The notes beneath the pieces are model-generated. The model was not told the DNA's origin, made no database searches, and saw only the letters and a list, made by a program, of their open reading frames with translations. Below, piece after piece: positions 42,736 to 56,810 of a stretch of DNA of 64,000 bases. This stretch comes from [Pasteurella] mairii (lineage in GTDB: Bacteria; Pseudomonadota; Gammaproteobacteria; Enterobacterales; Pasteurellaceae): assembly GCA_900454475.1 (NCBI GenBank), contig UGSS01000002.1:1755605-1819604 (forward strand). Reading direction: 5' to 3'. A program made the position numbers and the translations under genes. Each line of letters begins with the position of its first letter. The stretch's first letter is position 1.

Positions 42736-43684
42736 ATGGCTCAACATTACTTACTCTCAAGCAAATCGAAAACCTTATCTCTTAAACAGATTTTTCGCCT
42801 AAGCGAAGATGAAGCCTTCCAGCTTTTAAAAGCAAACCGCTGGGGAAACCCTGATAACATCAAAGATGTTTGCTGTCCGTATTGCGGTATACGCCACGAA
42901 GCCTATTTTCTCGCATCACGCAAACGCTGGTGCTGTAAGCATTGCAAACGAAATTTCTATATTACCACCAATATGGCTTTTGCGTTTCACAAACTCTCTT
43001 TTGTCGATTTGTTAGCGGCAATCTTACTTTTTGTGAACGAAGTAAAGGGTGTTTCAGCCATTTCAATGAGTCGCCACCTAAACATCAACTATAAAACTGC
43101 TTTTGTGCTTTGCCATAAACTGCGTGAAGCCCTGTTTAAAACACGAGATTTAAACCCATTACAAGGCGAAATTCAGAAGATGGAGCGTGGTTAACTTCAC
43201 GCTAAGAAAGCCGAACTTTCATAAGAATATGAATAAACAACGTGATAAAAAGACTAAATTCCCTAAATTTATACCGACTAAACGCTGCATCATCAGCTTA
43301 AATCAACGGGCATCAAACGATGAAACTTTATGGGGTTCAAACCGCACCATTATCGCAATGGATTACAGTGAAAGTGTCAATACGGTACTTTCACTCAATC
43401 ACCAGTTTGTCAAAACAGGGAGTGATATTATGTATGATGAAAAACCTGCTTATCCAGGGTTAGATTTTCACTACACGAGATGGTCAATTAATCATCAAGA
43501 AGCATACAGTTATCAAGGCATCAATAACAATCTAGCCGAATCTTTCAATGCAAGATTCCGTGATTTACATCGTGGTGTACACCACAAATGCGACAATAAA
43601 TACGCCCTACATTATGCAAACCAAGCAGCCTTTATGTCCGATATAGTAAGGAAATTTTGTGTAATGTGTGGGAAAATCGGCTAA
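42736..43684 (+). pseudogene. IS1595-family transposase with two frameshifts
   Basis: Frame 1 (42736-43194) carries the N-terminal zinc ribbon (CCPYCG, CCKHC) and the HLNINYKTAFVLCHKLREAL helix-turn-helix part. Frame 2 (43187-43684) carries the DDE catalytic rest, including SYQGINNNLAESFNARFRDLHRG. Around 43170-43192 the family motif EIQMDGAW-NFTL can be rebuilt only by restoring two missing bases, one before GATGGAGCG and one after TGG. The first catalytic Asp falls in this broken stretch, so the enzyme is not made whole. Terminal repeats could not be placed. Confidence 0.8.
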
Positions 43685-43699
43685 AATGCAGTAAAAGAA

Positions 43700-43732
43700 A
43701 TGCCTCTAACTCTATTTTGGAGTTAAGGGCAT
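43700..43732 (+). terminator. Hairpin after the IS1595-type transposase
   Basis: ATGCCTCTAACTC and GAGTTAAGGGCAT pair with one or two mismatches across a 7-base loop, 15 bases after the stop codon. No long T-run follows, so it may instead be a subterminal structure of the element. Confidence 0.45.
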
Positions 43733-43854
43733 TGGAAATTTTACTGCGGTTAAGATTGAATCTCGGGTTTTGTGCAACTACTACATAATACCGGTACTAT
43801 AAAGATTCAAACCACTTTTTAGTAGCAATTCTGTCTATTATGCTTTTTTCAAAA

Positions 43855-44202
43855 TTATTTATTTTGACAGTCTGGAAGAGATCGATCAATAACTAGATTA
43901 CCTTCTACTATTGCTGAAACAGTAAAAAAATTTGATTTCACATAAGTTGCTACATCTGACAATGCTACTGCGCATTTATTTTGTTGAATAGCACGATCTG
44001 TTGCCTCATCAAAACGTGGAAATTGTGGATGACTATGTTCACCTCGTACACGCTCACTTGTTGCAACTAATTTTCCAGAATTTAAGTTCACATTTTTTGA
44101 ACTCATTAACGTATATCCACCAATACGTTGTGCCATACAGCCGGCTAATAAAATCACAGTACCAGCCACAAATAACATTTTTTTCTTCGTATATACTCCC
44201 AT
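43855..44202 (-). CDS. Small predicted lipoprotein
   Basis: 115 residues with a lipoprotein signal: basic MGVYTKKK, hydrophobic core LFVAGTVILL, lipobox LAGC (Cys22). The mature part begins MAQRIGGYTLMSSKNVN and ends SLPDCQNK; two further cysteines (QQNKCAVAL, PDCQ) may pair. It loosely recalls TRL-like small lipoproteins, but I cannot assign a family firmly. It lies alone between the IS1595 remnant and rRNA operon B, on the minus strand. No good ribosome site is visible, so the start could also be the Met at 44178. Confidence 0.65.
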   Translation of the reverse strand: MGVYTKKKMLFVAGTVILLAGCMAQRIGGYTLMSSKNVNLNSGKLVATSERVRGEHSHPQFPRFDEATDRAIQQNKCAVALSDVATYVKSNFFTVSAIVEGNLVIDRSLPDCQNK

Positions 44203-44386
44203 TTTATCTGCAAAAATATTACTTATTCTGTCAAGAATAAGTAAAAGAAGTATACTTCTTGGCTTTGTTCAACTATCACATTATTTTCTAATAATTCATA
44301 GAACAAACCTCCTGTAGGATACTAGAGTTATAATTCAGTTCCTATTAATTTACCCAATATCTTTCCCCAAAAAACAGAAAAGCAAA

Positions 44387-44418
44387 AAAAACCTCAGCGA
44401 TTTCTCATTGAGGTTCTT
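44387..44418 (-). terminator. Terminator of rRNA operon B
   Basis: On the minus strand AACCTCAATGAGAAATCGCTGAGGTTTTTTTT. It differs from operon A by one stem base and has a longer T-run. Confidence 0.85.
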
Positions 44419-44428
44419 ATGATTGGTT

Positions 44429-44544
44429 ACCTGGCGGTGCCCTACTCTCACATGGGGATGCCCCACACTACCATCGGCGTTACAGCGTTTCACTTCTGAG
44501 TTCGGCATGGGGTCAGGTGGTCCCACTGCACTATCGCCGCCAAG
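44429..44544 (-). rRNA. rrf: 5S ribosomal RNA, operon B
   Basis: Same sequence as 7008-7123, offset by exactly 37,421 bases. Last gene of the second minus-strand rRNA operon. Confidence 0.95.
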
Positions 44545-44755
44545 ATTATTCTTTCGATGATTTCACCTTTCGGTGCTCTATCCTATCTTCTTGCTTTGTT
44601 TTGTCTTTGTTCTTCGTCTCTATTCTTTCTCTTAAATCCGAAACAAGCTGTCTACTGTATTCTTTTCGCTTTCGCACGTTGTCCTTTGTGCCTCTCTCTT
44701 CCTTCTTTCGTCTCTAGTCTCGTTACACACCCCAAACCAAAACGCTTGAGGTTGT
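44545..44755 (-). other. Long purine-rich 23S-5S spacer, operon B
   Basis: Identical by eye to 7124-7334 in operon A. The conservation shows only that the copies are kept alike, not that the spacer is functional. Confidence 0.6.
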
Positions 44756-47654
<2,899 letters not shown>

Positions 47655-47862
47655 ATACAACCTCAAACATTTTATGCTTAACGGTAGTATTACAACTAAA
47701 CACTTAACTGCCTTTTCTCAGTTAAGATTTTCTTTCGAACTACTCAGACTTTCCTTTTTATCAGTTCCTACTCTCGTAAGCCCTGACTTGAAAAATCTCT
47801 CAGTTTTCAGCTTGTTTCCAATTTTTTAAAGAACAACAAGACAATCTAAAATCATCTTTAAT

Positions 47863-47938
47863 TGGCGTCCCCACGGGGATTCGAACCCCGGTTACCGCCG
47901 TGAAAGGGCGATGTCCTAGGCCTCTAGACGATGGGGAC
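47863..47938 (-). tRNA. tRNA-Glu (anticodon TTC), spacer of operon B
   Basis: Same 76 bases as 10442-10517. Both rRNA operons in the window therefore carry tRNA-Glu rather than the Ile-Ala pair. Confidence 0.96.
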
Positions 47939-48037
47939 ATCAGGTAAAGATAATCTCTTCGCTTTCCTCGCACTTTCGTCTTTTATATTAATCTTTATTA
48001 ATACAACTGCTATTACTCGACCTAGAAAGTAACCTAA

Positions 48038-48046
48038 AAGTGCGGT
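48038..48046 (+). repeat. DNA uptake signal core inside the 16S-23S spacer, operon B
   Basis: AAGTGCGGT, the counterpart of 10617-10625. Confidence 0.8.
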
Positions 48047-48119
48047 CTTTTTTTTCATTCTTTTCTGTCTACAATATCTCAGCCAATCTGTGTGAACACT
48101 CGCTATCACTTCATTTAGT

Positions 48120-49659
<1,540 letters not shown>

Positions 49660-49831
49660 AAGTTAAATCGCTCAATATACTGCTTAGCTAAAGTTTACAT
49701 ATCACTCTACGTAATTATGAATTTCTAGTTTAAGCACCTATTAAGACTTCAAAATTAAAAATTATTTTTAAACAAAGTCAATCAACAAGTGCCCACACAG
49801 ATTGTCTGATATATTGTTAAAGAACAAAAAA

Positions 49832-49877
49832 ACGACGCGAGGTGTTTTTCTTAATGTTTTACAACGTCGCGTCGTTG
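49832..49877 (-). promoter_or_regulatory. Terminator-like hairpin in the rRNA operon B leader, just before boxA
   Basis: On the minus strand AACGACGCGA pairs with TCGCGTCGTT over a loop of about 26 bases, and TTTTTTT follows at once. Then comes the boxA-like GTTCTTTAACAAT. It looks like an intrinsic terminator placed at the start of the rRNA transcript. Operon A has no such stem; tRNA-Pro occupies that position. Confidence 0.6.
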
Positions 49878-49886
49878 TGGGTGCGT

Positions 49887-49914
49887 ATTATAGGCATCTG
49901 AAATTTCTTTGCAA
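49887..49914 (-). promoter_or_regulatory. Promoter of rRNA operon B
   Basis: On the minus strand TTGCAA (-35) and TATAAT (-10) are separated by 16 bases, followed by ACGCACCC. An A/T-rich stretch upstream could serve as an UP element. The transcript would begin about 50 bases before the boxA-like site. Confidence 0.8.
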
Positions 49915-49984
49915 GTGCTTTTTACACTTTTTTTGTATTTTTTTATCACTCGACCATTTTTTTCGGCTTTATGATGGTTTTTTG

Positions 49985-50809
49985 TTAAATATTCGTCTCT
50001 TTTATCATCAAATCCGCTAACACATCTATTTGCTCAAAACCCCATAATGTCAGCGCTTGTTTAAAGGTATTTTCATACGCCCTATTTTGCGTACAAAAAA
50101 TGACATTTTTCTTTTCCATTTTTGACCGCACTTTAAGATTTTGCAATAAACTTTGCACCCGTAGCGCAATCGCCTTTCCCGGATCCATAAAAAACTTCAC
50201 TTGCGGCAAACAAAGCTGGATCTCATCTTTAATCAATGGAAAATGGGTACAACCTAAAATCACCGTATCCAAATCCGCCATTTCCCGCCATGGCGCCAAC
50301 TCATGATGCAATGCTAATAAATCAACGGAATTACCACGCAATTTTTGTTCCGCAATTTCGACCAACACCGTCGTACCAAGTCGTTCCACATGACAGTGAC
50401 TGGCATAATTCTGAATTAAATCAGTCACATATTGACGCTTTACCGTTCCTTTCGTCGCCAGAAGTCCAATGTGTTTCGTTTGTGAAATTTCTGCAGCCGG
50501 CTTAATCGCGGGCACCGTTCCCACAATCGGAATCGCAAAATGGCGCCGCAATATCGGTAATACCACTGTGCTGGCAGTATTACAAGCAATGACGATCAAA
50601 TCCAGCGGATATTGTTGATCAATGCGCTGGCAAATATTCAGCGTCCGCGCAATGATCGTCTCCTCTGATTTTTCCGAATAAGGAAAACCGACATTGTCAA
50701 AACAATAAAGATAGTGGCAATGGGGTAAACGCTGTTGTACTTCTTTGTACACACTAAATCCGCCAACTCCGGAATCAAAAAACAGAATTGTCGGTTTTTG
50801 TTCATTCAT
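49985..50809 (-). CDS. murI: Glutamate racemase
   Basis: 274 residues. Makes D-glutamate for peptidoglycan. The two catalytic cysteines are in [13 protein letters not shown] (near residue 75) and [11 protein letters not shown] (near residue 190), with the opening [15 protein letters not shown]. Cofactor-independent, cytoplasmic. Its 3' end lies 70 bases upstream of the rRNA operon B promoter. Uptake signal at 50125. Confidence 0.95.
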   Translation of the reverse strand: MNEQKPTILFFDSGVGGFSVYKEVQQRLPHCHYLYCFDNVGFPYSEKSEETIIARTLNICQRIDQQYPLDLIVIACNTASTVVLPILRRHFAIPIVGTVPAIKPAAEISQTKHIGLLATKGTVKRQYVTDLIQNYASHCHVERLGTTVLVEIAEQKLRGNSVDLLALHHELAPWREMADLDTVILGCTHFPLIKDEIQLCLPQVKFFMDPGKAIALRVQSLLQNLKVRSKMEKKNVIFCTQNRAYENTFKQALTLWGFEQIDVLADLMIKETNI

Positions 50810-50861
50810 CTTATCATTCCGAATATATTAAAAAATATGACCGCGCTTTAGGCACATTTTA

Positions 50862-52943
50862 TCAAGCATTTGAATAAATTTCCCGATGATTTAACCAACG
50901 GGCAATCAAGGCAGCTGCAATTTCCGGATGTTTTGCGATCAATTGCTTCGCATAATATTGTACTGTCGGAATCATTTTACGATCACGCATTAAATTGGCA
51001 ACTTTAAATTCAGCAATACCGGTTTGTTTGGTTCCTAATACTTCGCCTGCTCCACGAATTTCTAAATCTTTTTCCGAGATCAAAAAACCGTCCTGACTTT
51101 CGCGCATCACTTGCAGCCGCTGTCGCGAAACCTTTCCCAACGGTGGTTTATACATTAATATACAAAATGATGCTGTACTTCCTCGCCCGACGCGCCCACG
51201 CAATTGATGCAATTGCGCTAAGCCAAGACGTTCCGCATTTTCAATGATCATCAAACTCGCATTCGGTACATCCACGCCCACTTCAATGACCGTCGTCGCC
51301 ACCAGCAAATCCAATTCCGCTTGCTTAAATTGATCCATAATACTTTGTTTTTCCACGGGTTTCATGCGCCCATGCACCAAACCAATACGCAAGTGCGGTA
51401 AGGTTTTACGTAGATCTTCCGCGGTGGCCTCCGCCGCCTGCGCTTCCAAGACTTCGCTTTCATCAATCAAAGTACACACCCAATACGCTTGGCGATGTTC
51501 ATGTACACAAGCGTGCTGTACGCGCGCAACAATTTCATGACGTCGTTCTTCGGAAATTACAATCGTTTGGATTGGCGTACGCCCCGGCGGCAGCTCATCA
51601 ATAATCGACGTATCCAGATCCGCATATACTGTCATCGCCAAGGTACGCGGAATCGGGGTTGCGGTCATGATCAATTGGTGTGGATAATAACCGTCTCTAT
51701 TGCCTTTTTCACGCAAACTTAACCGTTGATGCACGCCAAATCGATGCTGTTCATCCACAATGACCAACGCCAAACCCGCAAATTCCACCTCATCCTGAAA
51801 CAACGCGTGCGTGCCAACAATCATCTGCACCTGACCACTTCGAATTTTCTCTAATTCAGCTTGTCTCATTTTGCCCTTCACTTTTCCCGCAAGCCAACCA
51901 ACATCAATGCCCAATGGCGCAAACCAGCGACGAAAGTTGGTGGCGTGTTGCTCGGCTAAAATTTCCGTTGGCGCCATCAATGCGACTTGTTTACCATTAT
52001 CAATCGCTTTCAATGAAGCCAACGCCGCCACCAAGGTTTTTCCCGACCCCACGTCGCCTTGTACCAAACGCATCATCGGGTAATCCAGCGCTAAATCGGC
52101 GACAATTTCTTGGCTAACGCGTTGCTGTGCTGACGTCGGTTGATAAGGCAGTTGGTGTAAAAATCGCTCAATTAAATCACTTTTATCGGTCAATGGAATC
52201 GCTGAAAACTGCTGCGTTCCCAACCGCACTTTTTGCATCGCAAGATTGTGCGCCAACAACTCTTCAAAAATCAATCGCTGTTGTGCCGGATGTTTACCTT
52301 GTTCTAGCAATTCTAACGCGACATCTGGCGGCGGACGGTGCAATAATTGAATGGCTTGTTTGAGACTAAATTGATGAGGGTTATACGCCGCCGGCAAAAT
52401 TTCCGGCAACGCCATTTTGTCTAGCAAGGCAAGAGCTTGATCAGTTAATTTGCGCAATGAGGCTTGTTTTAACCCCTCTGTGGTCGGATAAATCGGCGTG
52501 AGCGTTTCTTCCAATTGTAAAGGCGCCTCATCACGCACAATTTGGTATTCCGGATGGTGAATTTCCGCCATAAATCGACCACGCTTTATCTCGCCGAAGG
52601 CTTTCACTCTAGCACCCACTTGAAAACTATTGCGCATTGCCGCATTAAAATTGAAAAAGCGCAGGGTAATTTTAGAACTGCTATCAGACAAACTAACGAT
52701 TAAAATCGGTCGTTTACCGAATTGTACGTCGCAGGTTTGAACAAGACCCTCAATGGTCGCATATTGTTCGGGGCGCAAATCGACAATAGGCGTAATTCGG
52801 GTACGATCTTCATAGCGCATGGGGAAATGAAACAACAAATCTTGTAGATTGAAAATCCCCAAACGCCCTAATTTTTCTGCAATCGCCACGCCTACACCGG
52901 ATAAGGCGGTTAACGGAATGGCGTCAAATAACCCACTGTTCAT
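50862..52943 (-). CDS. recG: ATP-dependent DNA helicase RecG
   Basis: 693 residues, the normal size. An N-terminal wedge/OB region (PMRYEDRTRITPI) leads to helicase motifs: Walker A in RLVQGDVGSGKTLVAA, Walker B DEQHRFGV, motif III TATPIPRTLAM, and motif VI QLRGRVGRGS. The C-terminal TRG region follows. RecG reverses stalled replication forks and resolves R-loops. Its ATG touches the end of spoT with no gap, and no ribosome site is visible, so translation is probably coupled to spoT. Uptake signals at 51391 and 52223. Confidence 0.96.
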   Translation of the reverse strand: MNSGLFDAIPLTALSGVGVAIAEKLGRLGIFNLQDLLFHFPMRYEDRTRITPIVDLRPEQYATIEGLVQTCDVQFGKRPILIVSLSDSSSKITLRFFNFNAAMRNSFQVGARVKAFGEIKRGRFMAEIHHPEYQIVRDEAPLQLEETLTPIYPTTEGLKQASLRKLTDQALALLDKMALPEILPAAYNPHQFSLKQAIQLLHRPPPDVALELLEQGKHPAQQRLIFEELLAHNLAMQKVRLGTQQFSAIPLTDKSDLIERFLHQLPYQPTSAQQRVSQEIVADLALDYPMMRLVQGDVGSGKTLVAALASLKAIDNGKQVALMAPTEILAEQHATNFRRWFAPLGIDVGWLAGKVKGKMRQAELEKIRSGQVQMIVGTHALFQDEVEFAGLALVIVDEQHRFGVHQRLSLREKGNRDGYYPHQLIMTATPIPRTLAMTVYADLDTSIIDELPPGRTPIQTIVISEERRHEIVARVQHACVHEHRQAYWVCTLIDESEVLEAQAAEATAEDLRKTLPHLRIGLVHGRMKPVEKQSIMDQFKQAELDLLVATTVIEVGVDVPNASLMIIENAERLGLAQLHQLRGRVGRGSTASFCILMYKPPLGKVSRQRLQVMRESQDGFLISEKDLEIRGAGEVLGTKQTGIAEFKVANLMRDRKMIPTVQYYAKQLIAKHPEIAAALIARWLNHREIYSNA

Positions 52944-55067
52944 TTAGCTATTCGTATTACGAATGATGCTCACTAATCCCGGAAGTGTTTTGATTTTACG
53001 CATAATATTGGCTAAATGTTGAGTATCTATCGCGGTCAATAAGACGACAATTTGATACAAACGCCCATCTTGTTCTTCTGTCCAAATACTATGAATATTA
53101 CTTCCTAACGAGGAGATCGCAGAGGTTAAATTTGGCAATGCGCCTTGCTGATTGAGCATTTCAATACGCAATTCGGTTTCAAAATCCGCTTTCACATCGC
53201 TTTTTTCCCATTCCACCGGCGTATAGCGTTCGACGCTATCTTTGCGATTTTTTAAATTCGCACAACATTCGTGGTGAATAACCAACCCTTTCCCCGGGCT
53301 GGCATAAGCGACGATAGGATCGCCGGGAATTGGATGGCAACAATGAGCGAATGTGGTCAATAATCCTTCCGCACGTTTTACCTCTAGCACGTACTTGTTA
53401 TTACCTACATCACCATCCGTATCAATCTCAATCGGCTCACCCAACAAACGATAAGCAATCACCGCACTCATTTGATTACCTAATCCGATTTCAGTTAATA
53501 AATCATCAAAACTATCCAGTTTCAATTCTGTGAGTACATGTTCAATACGATGCGGCTCCACATCTTCCAATTTTTTCGGTTGCAACGCATTACTTAGTTG
53601 GCGTTTACCTAAGATTAGCGCGGTATCGGAACGAAGATTTTTTAAGGCATGACGAATATTGGTACGCGCTTTGGCGGTCACCACAAAATTCAACCACCCC
53701 ACATTCGGGCACGCATTATTTGAGGTAATAATATCAATGGTTTGTCCGGATTGTAAAGCTTGTGACAGCGGATAAGGTTTGCGATCAACATTTGCCGCTA
53801 CGCAAGAATGCCCAATATCGGTATGCACCGCATAAGCAAAATCCACCGGTGTAGCGCCTACCGGTAATTCAACAATTCGCCCTTTCGGCGTAAACACATA
53901 AATTTCTTTCGGAAAAAATTCTGATTTCACGCTTTCAATAAATTCAAAAGAATTCCCCGCACTTTGTTGCAATTCAATTAAACTTTGCAACCAACGTTGT
54001 GCACGGATTTGCGCGGTGGTACTGTCGTTGCGCCCACCTTGCTTATACGCCCAATGCGCCGCTACGCCCATTTCCGCCATCTGATCCATCTCTTCAGTCC
54101 GGATTTGCACCTCTACCGGCACACCATGCGGCCCGATCATAGACGTATGCAACGACTGATAACCATTGGCTTTCGGCACCGCAATATAATCTTTTACTCG
54201 CCCCGGACGCGGTTTATACAAACTGTGCATTTGCCCCAACACACGATAACAAGTATCCACCGAATCCACCACCGCACGGAACGCGTAAATATCCATAATA
54301 GAATGAAATTGCTGATCTTTTAAACGCATTTTCTGATAAATGGCATATAAATGCTTTTCGCGCCCAAACACGCGAGCTTTAATCCCTACGTCATCCAAGC
54401 GTCCTTTAATTTCATCCGCAATGCGTTGAATCATATCTTTACGATTACCGCGCGCCACTTGAATTACTTTTTGCAATACCGCATAACGTTGCGGATGCAT
54501 TGCCTCAAAGCCCAAGTCTTCAAGCTCATTTTTGATATGCTCAATGCCAAGACGATGTGCTAACGGCGCATAAATTTCAAGGGTTTCTTTGGCAATGCGC
54601 CGACGTTTATCCGGACGCAGCGCGCCTAACGTACGCATATTATGTGTACGGTCAGCAAGTTTAATCAACACCACCCGAATATCTTTCGTCATGGCTAAAA
54701 TCATTTTGCGGAAATTTTCCACTTCCGCTTCTTTACGGGTTCTGAATTTTAATTTATCAAGTTTGGACACCCCCTCCACAATTTCCGCCACGCTTTCACC
54801 GAATTCCGCTTTCAATTGATCTTCCGTATAAGGCGTATCTTCAATCACATCGTGCAACAACGCCGCCATCACCGCCTCATGATCCAAACGCATATCAGCA
54901 ATAATCGACGCCACCGCCACCGGGTGCGTAATATAAGGCTCGCCACTGGATCGCGTTTGCCCCTCGTGCGCATCTCGCGCGATCACAAACGCACGCTTGA
55001 CCAGCTCAATTTTATCCGTTGGCAAATAGCCTTCAATAATTCGATTTAAACTTTCAAACAGAAACAA
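52944..55067 (-). CDS. spoT: Bifunctional (p)ppGpp hydrolase/synthetase SpoT
   Basis: 707 residues from the chosen TTG start at 55067 (LFLFESLNRIIEGYL), which has AGGTG 4 bases upstream and aligns with the known SpoT N-terminus. Another TTG at 55112 has no such site. Hydrolase domain: HPVAVASI and ALLHDVIEDT (HD). Synthetase: VPKANGYQSLHTS. TGS domain near residues 385-445 (FTPKGRIVELPVGATPVDFAY) and a C-terminal ACT domain. SpoT sets the level of the stringent-response alarmone. No ATG is available near the start. Confidence 0.95.
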   Translation of the reverse strand: MFLFESLNRIIEGYLPTDKIELVKRAFVIARDAHEGQTRSSGEPYITHPVAVASIIADMRLDHEAVMAALLHDVIEDTPYTEDQLKAEFGESVAEIVEGVSKLDKLKFRTRKEAEVENFRKMILAMTKDIRVVLIKLADRTHNMRTLGALRPDKRRRIAKETLEIYAPLAHRLGIEHIKNELEDLGFEAMHPQRYAVLQKVIQVARGNRKDMIQRIADEIKGRLDDVGIKARVFGREKHLYAIYQKMRLKDQQFHSIMDIYAFRAVVDSVDTCYRVLGQMHSLYKPRPGRVKDYIAVPKANGYQSLHTSMIGPHGVPVEVQIRTEEMDQMAEMGVAAHWAYKQGGRNDSTTAQIRAQRWLQSLIELQQSAGNSFEFIESVKSEFFPKEIYVFTPKGRIVELPVGATPVDFAYAVHTDIGHSCVAANVDRKPYPLSQALQSGQTIDIITSNNACPNVGWLNFVVTAKARTNIRHALKNLRSDTALILGKRQLSNALQPKKLEDVEPHRIEHVLTELKLDSFDDLLTEIGLGNQMSAVIAYRLLGEPIEIDTDGDVGNNKYVLEVKRAEGLLTTFAHCCHPIPGDPIVAYASPGKGLVIHHECCANLKNRKDSVERYTPVEWEKSDVKADFETELRIEMLNQQGALPNLTSAISSLGSNIHSIWTEEQDGRLYQIVVLLTAIDTQHLANIMRKIKTLPGLVSIIRNTNS

Positions 55068-55142
55068 GGGACACCTGACTTCACTTTCACTATCACTTGA
55101 TAAATTAAACAAAAAATGACCGCACTTTTCTTCAGCAACGGA

Positions 55143-55409
55143 TTATTTGCTTAATAACGAAACCGCTTGCGCTTCCGCATTTTCTTGTTCTAACGCATCG
55201 TAACGATCTTGTGAATCCATAATATCGTTATTAATCAATCCTTTCTCGATCTCACGCAACGCAATTACCGTCGGTTTATCATTATCTTCAGAGACCAAAG
55301 GTTCACGTTGATGCAACTGCAACTGTCTAGCACGACGCGCCGCGGTTAAAATTAAATCAAAACGGTTACCAATTTTTTCCACAGCATCTTGCACTGTCAC
55401 ACGAGCCAT
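55143..55409 (-). CDS. rpoZ: RNA polymerase omega subunit
   Basis: 88 residues. [21 protein letters not shown] and the RARQLQ helix are the omega signature; the rest is an acidic tail. Helps assemble RNA polymerase and is needed for full ppGpp response. GGAG lies 8 bases before the ATG. Order gmk-rpoZ-spoT-recG is the same as in related bacteria. Uptake signal at 55119-55127 lies between it and spoT. Confidence 0.97.
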   Translation of the reverse strand: MARVTVQDAVEKIGNRFDLILTAARRARQLQLHQREPLVSEDNDKPTVIALREIEKGLINNDIMDSQDRYDALEQENAEAQAVSLLSK

Positions 55410-55477
55410 AACTTACTCCATCAAAGGTTAAATTTCTACAAAAATAAAAAAGGGTACTTATCATACTAAAGCGCGGT

Positions 55478-56101
55478 CTATTTTGCCAGTAATTGATGAA
55501 TTAAGGTGGCATTTTGTTCACGTTGATAATTCACCGTCAAACGCTCTGCACGTAAAATATGACGCAAATCCGCCAACGCCTGCTCAAAATTATCGTTGAT
55601 CACCACATAATCATATTCCGCATAATGCGACATCTCGCTTACCGCTTGCGCCATACGAGAAGCAATCACCTCCGCACTATCCTGCCCGCGCCCAATTAAA
55701 CGACGCTCCAATTCTTCAACAGAGGGTGGCAAAATAAAAATACTTTTCACCGTCGGCAATTTAGCACGGATTTGCTGCGCGCCCTGCCAATCAATATCCA
55801 AAAAGACATCAAACCCCTCCGCCAATTTCGCTTCAATGGTCGGCAACGAAGTCCCATAATAATTATTACCAAACACCTTGGCATATTCCAAAAACACATC
55901 TTGCGCGATCAATTGCTCAAATTCTACATGAGAGACAAAATGATAATGCACCCCATCCACCTCGCCCGGACGCGGATGACGCGTCGTATGCGACACCGAC
56001 ACCATCATTTTTTCCTGACTATTCTGCAACAATGCTGAAATTAACGACGATTTCCCCGCCCCACTCGGCGCTGAAATAATATAAAGATTTCCCTGCAACA
56101 T
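55478..56101 (-). CDS. gmk: Guanylate kinase
   Basis: 207 residues. P-loop [12 protein letters not shown] at residue 10, [22 protein letters not shown]-binding segment, DIDWQGAQQ. Phosphorylates GMP to GDP, feeding nucleotide and ppGpp synthesis. GAGGGAA precedes the ATG. First gene of the gmk-rpoZ-spoT-recG-murI run; an uptake signal (56164) marks the upstream edge before accessory DNA begins. Confidence 0.97.
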   Translation of the reverse strand: MLQGNLYIISAPSGAGKSSLISALLQNSQEKMMVSVSHTTRHPRPGEVDGVHYHFVSHVEFEQLIAQDVFLEYAKVFGNNYYGTSLPTIEAKLAEGFDVFLDIDWQGAQQIRAKLPTVKSIFILPPSVEELERRLIGRGQDSAEVIASRMAQAVSEMSHYAEYDYVVINDNFEQALADLRHILRAERLTVNYQREQNATLIHQLLAK

Positions 56102-56304
56102 TCAAATTCCCTCCATATCATGTTTCTTCTCATTATGCCGATAATTCAATAAAAAATCAGCAAAAGTGCGGTGTTTTTTTGTGAAGTTTTAATAAAATTG
56201 ATGACAACGGATTGTTGTACATATGAACTAATTTACAAAAGCGCTACCATAGCACTTAATCCCTTTAAGATAGGGCTATATCTTTCGACAAAATATGAAC
56301 GATT

Positions 56305-56397
56305 TTAGTTTTTTGTGCCGTTAGCATTGTTAGTTTCGGTAATGGAAATACCTTTATCTGCTGAAACGGTGGCTTGTGTACAGGTGTAGATAGATTT
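56305..56397 (-). pseudogene. Possible tail of a trimeric autotransporter adhesin
   Basis: Read on the minus strand about 30 codons give QATVSADKGISITETNNANG followed by TKN and a stop. The pattern ...GKGI.(I/V)T.T.NANGTKN is common in stalk repeats of YadA/Hia-like adhesins. It is very short and overlaps the start of the XRE gene on the other strand, so the call is tentative. Confidence 0.35.
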
Positions 56398-56691
56398 ATT
56401 GGTAACCATATTCAGCAACGTAGAAAAAATTTGGGGCTTACTGCATCAGCACTTTCGGAACAAATTGGTATTGCTCAACAACAACTTTCTCGCTATGAGC
56501 GTGGGGATAACAAAATTAATGTTTCCCATTTAGTTGAAATTGCAACCGCACTTGATACATCTATTGGCTGGTTCTTTATTGCTTGTTTAGCGGAAGATAG
56601 TAAGACAATGAATACAAGAAAATTTATACCTATTGGTGAAGATGAAGTGAGAGAACGTTTGACTTATCACATGGATAAATGGATAAACTAA
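56374..56691 (+). CDS. XRE-type HTH regulator, start uncertain
   Basis: 105 residues. The HTH runs IGNHIQQRRKNLGLTASALS then EQIGIAQQQLSRYERG (about residues 9-45), followed by a dimer-like helix and a short tail. The QQQLSRYERGDNKI pattern recalls MrpJ-like fimbrial regulators of enterobacteria. The only in-frame start is TTG at 56374 with a poor ribosome site. The first codons lie in DNA that on the other strand looks like an adhesin remnant, so the 5' end may have been replaced. An uptake signal lies inside (56545-56553). Confidence 0.65.
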   Translation: MCTGVDRFIGNHIQQRRKNLGLTASALSEQIGIAQQQLSRYERGDNKINVSHLVEIATALDTSIGWFFIACLAEDSKTMNTRKFIPIGEDEVRERLTYHMDKWIN

Positions 56692-56810
56692 ATGCGGATG
56701 AAAGACATGGGCTATTAGTCTTTTTAGATAGCTTATCAAACTTCAGAAAATAACTATAGGAGCTTCTGATTTTTCATACTTGTATTCTAAATCAGAAGCT
56801 CTTATTTTAT

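Noticed and set aside
43160-43200. Programmed frameshift in the IS1595-type transposase
   Set aside because: Two separate single-base losses are needed to restore the motif and no slippery heptamer or stem is obvious, so mutation is likelier.
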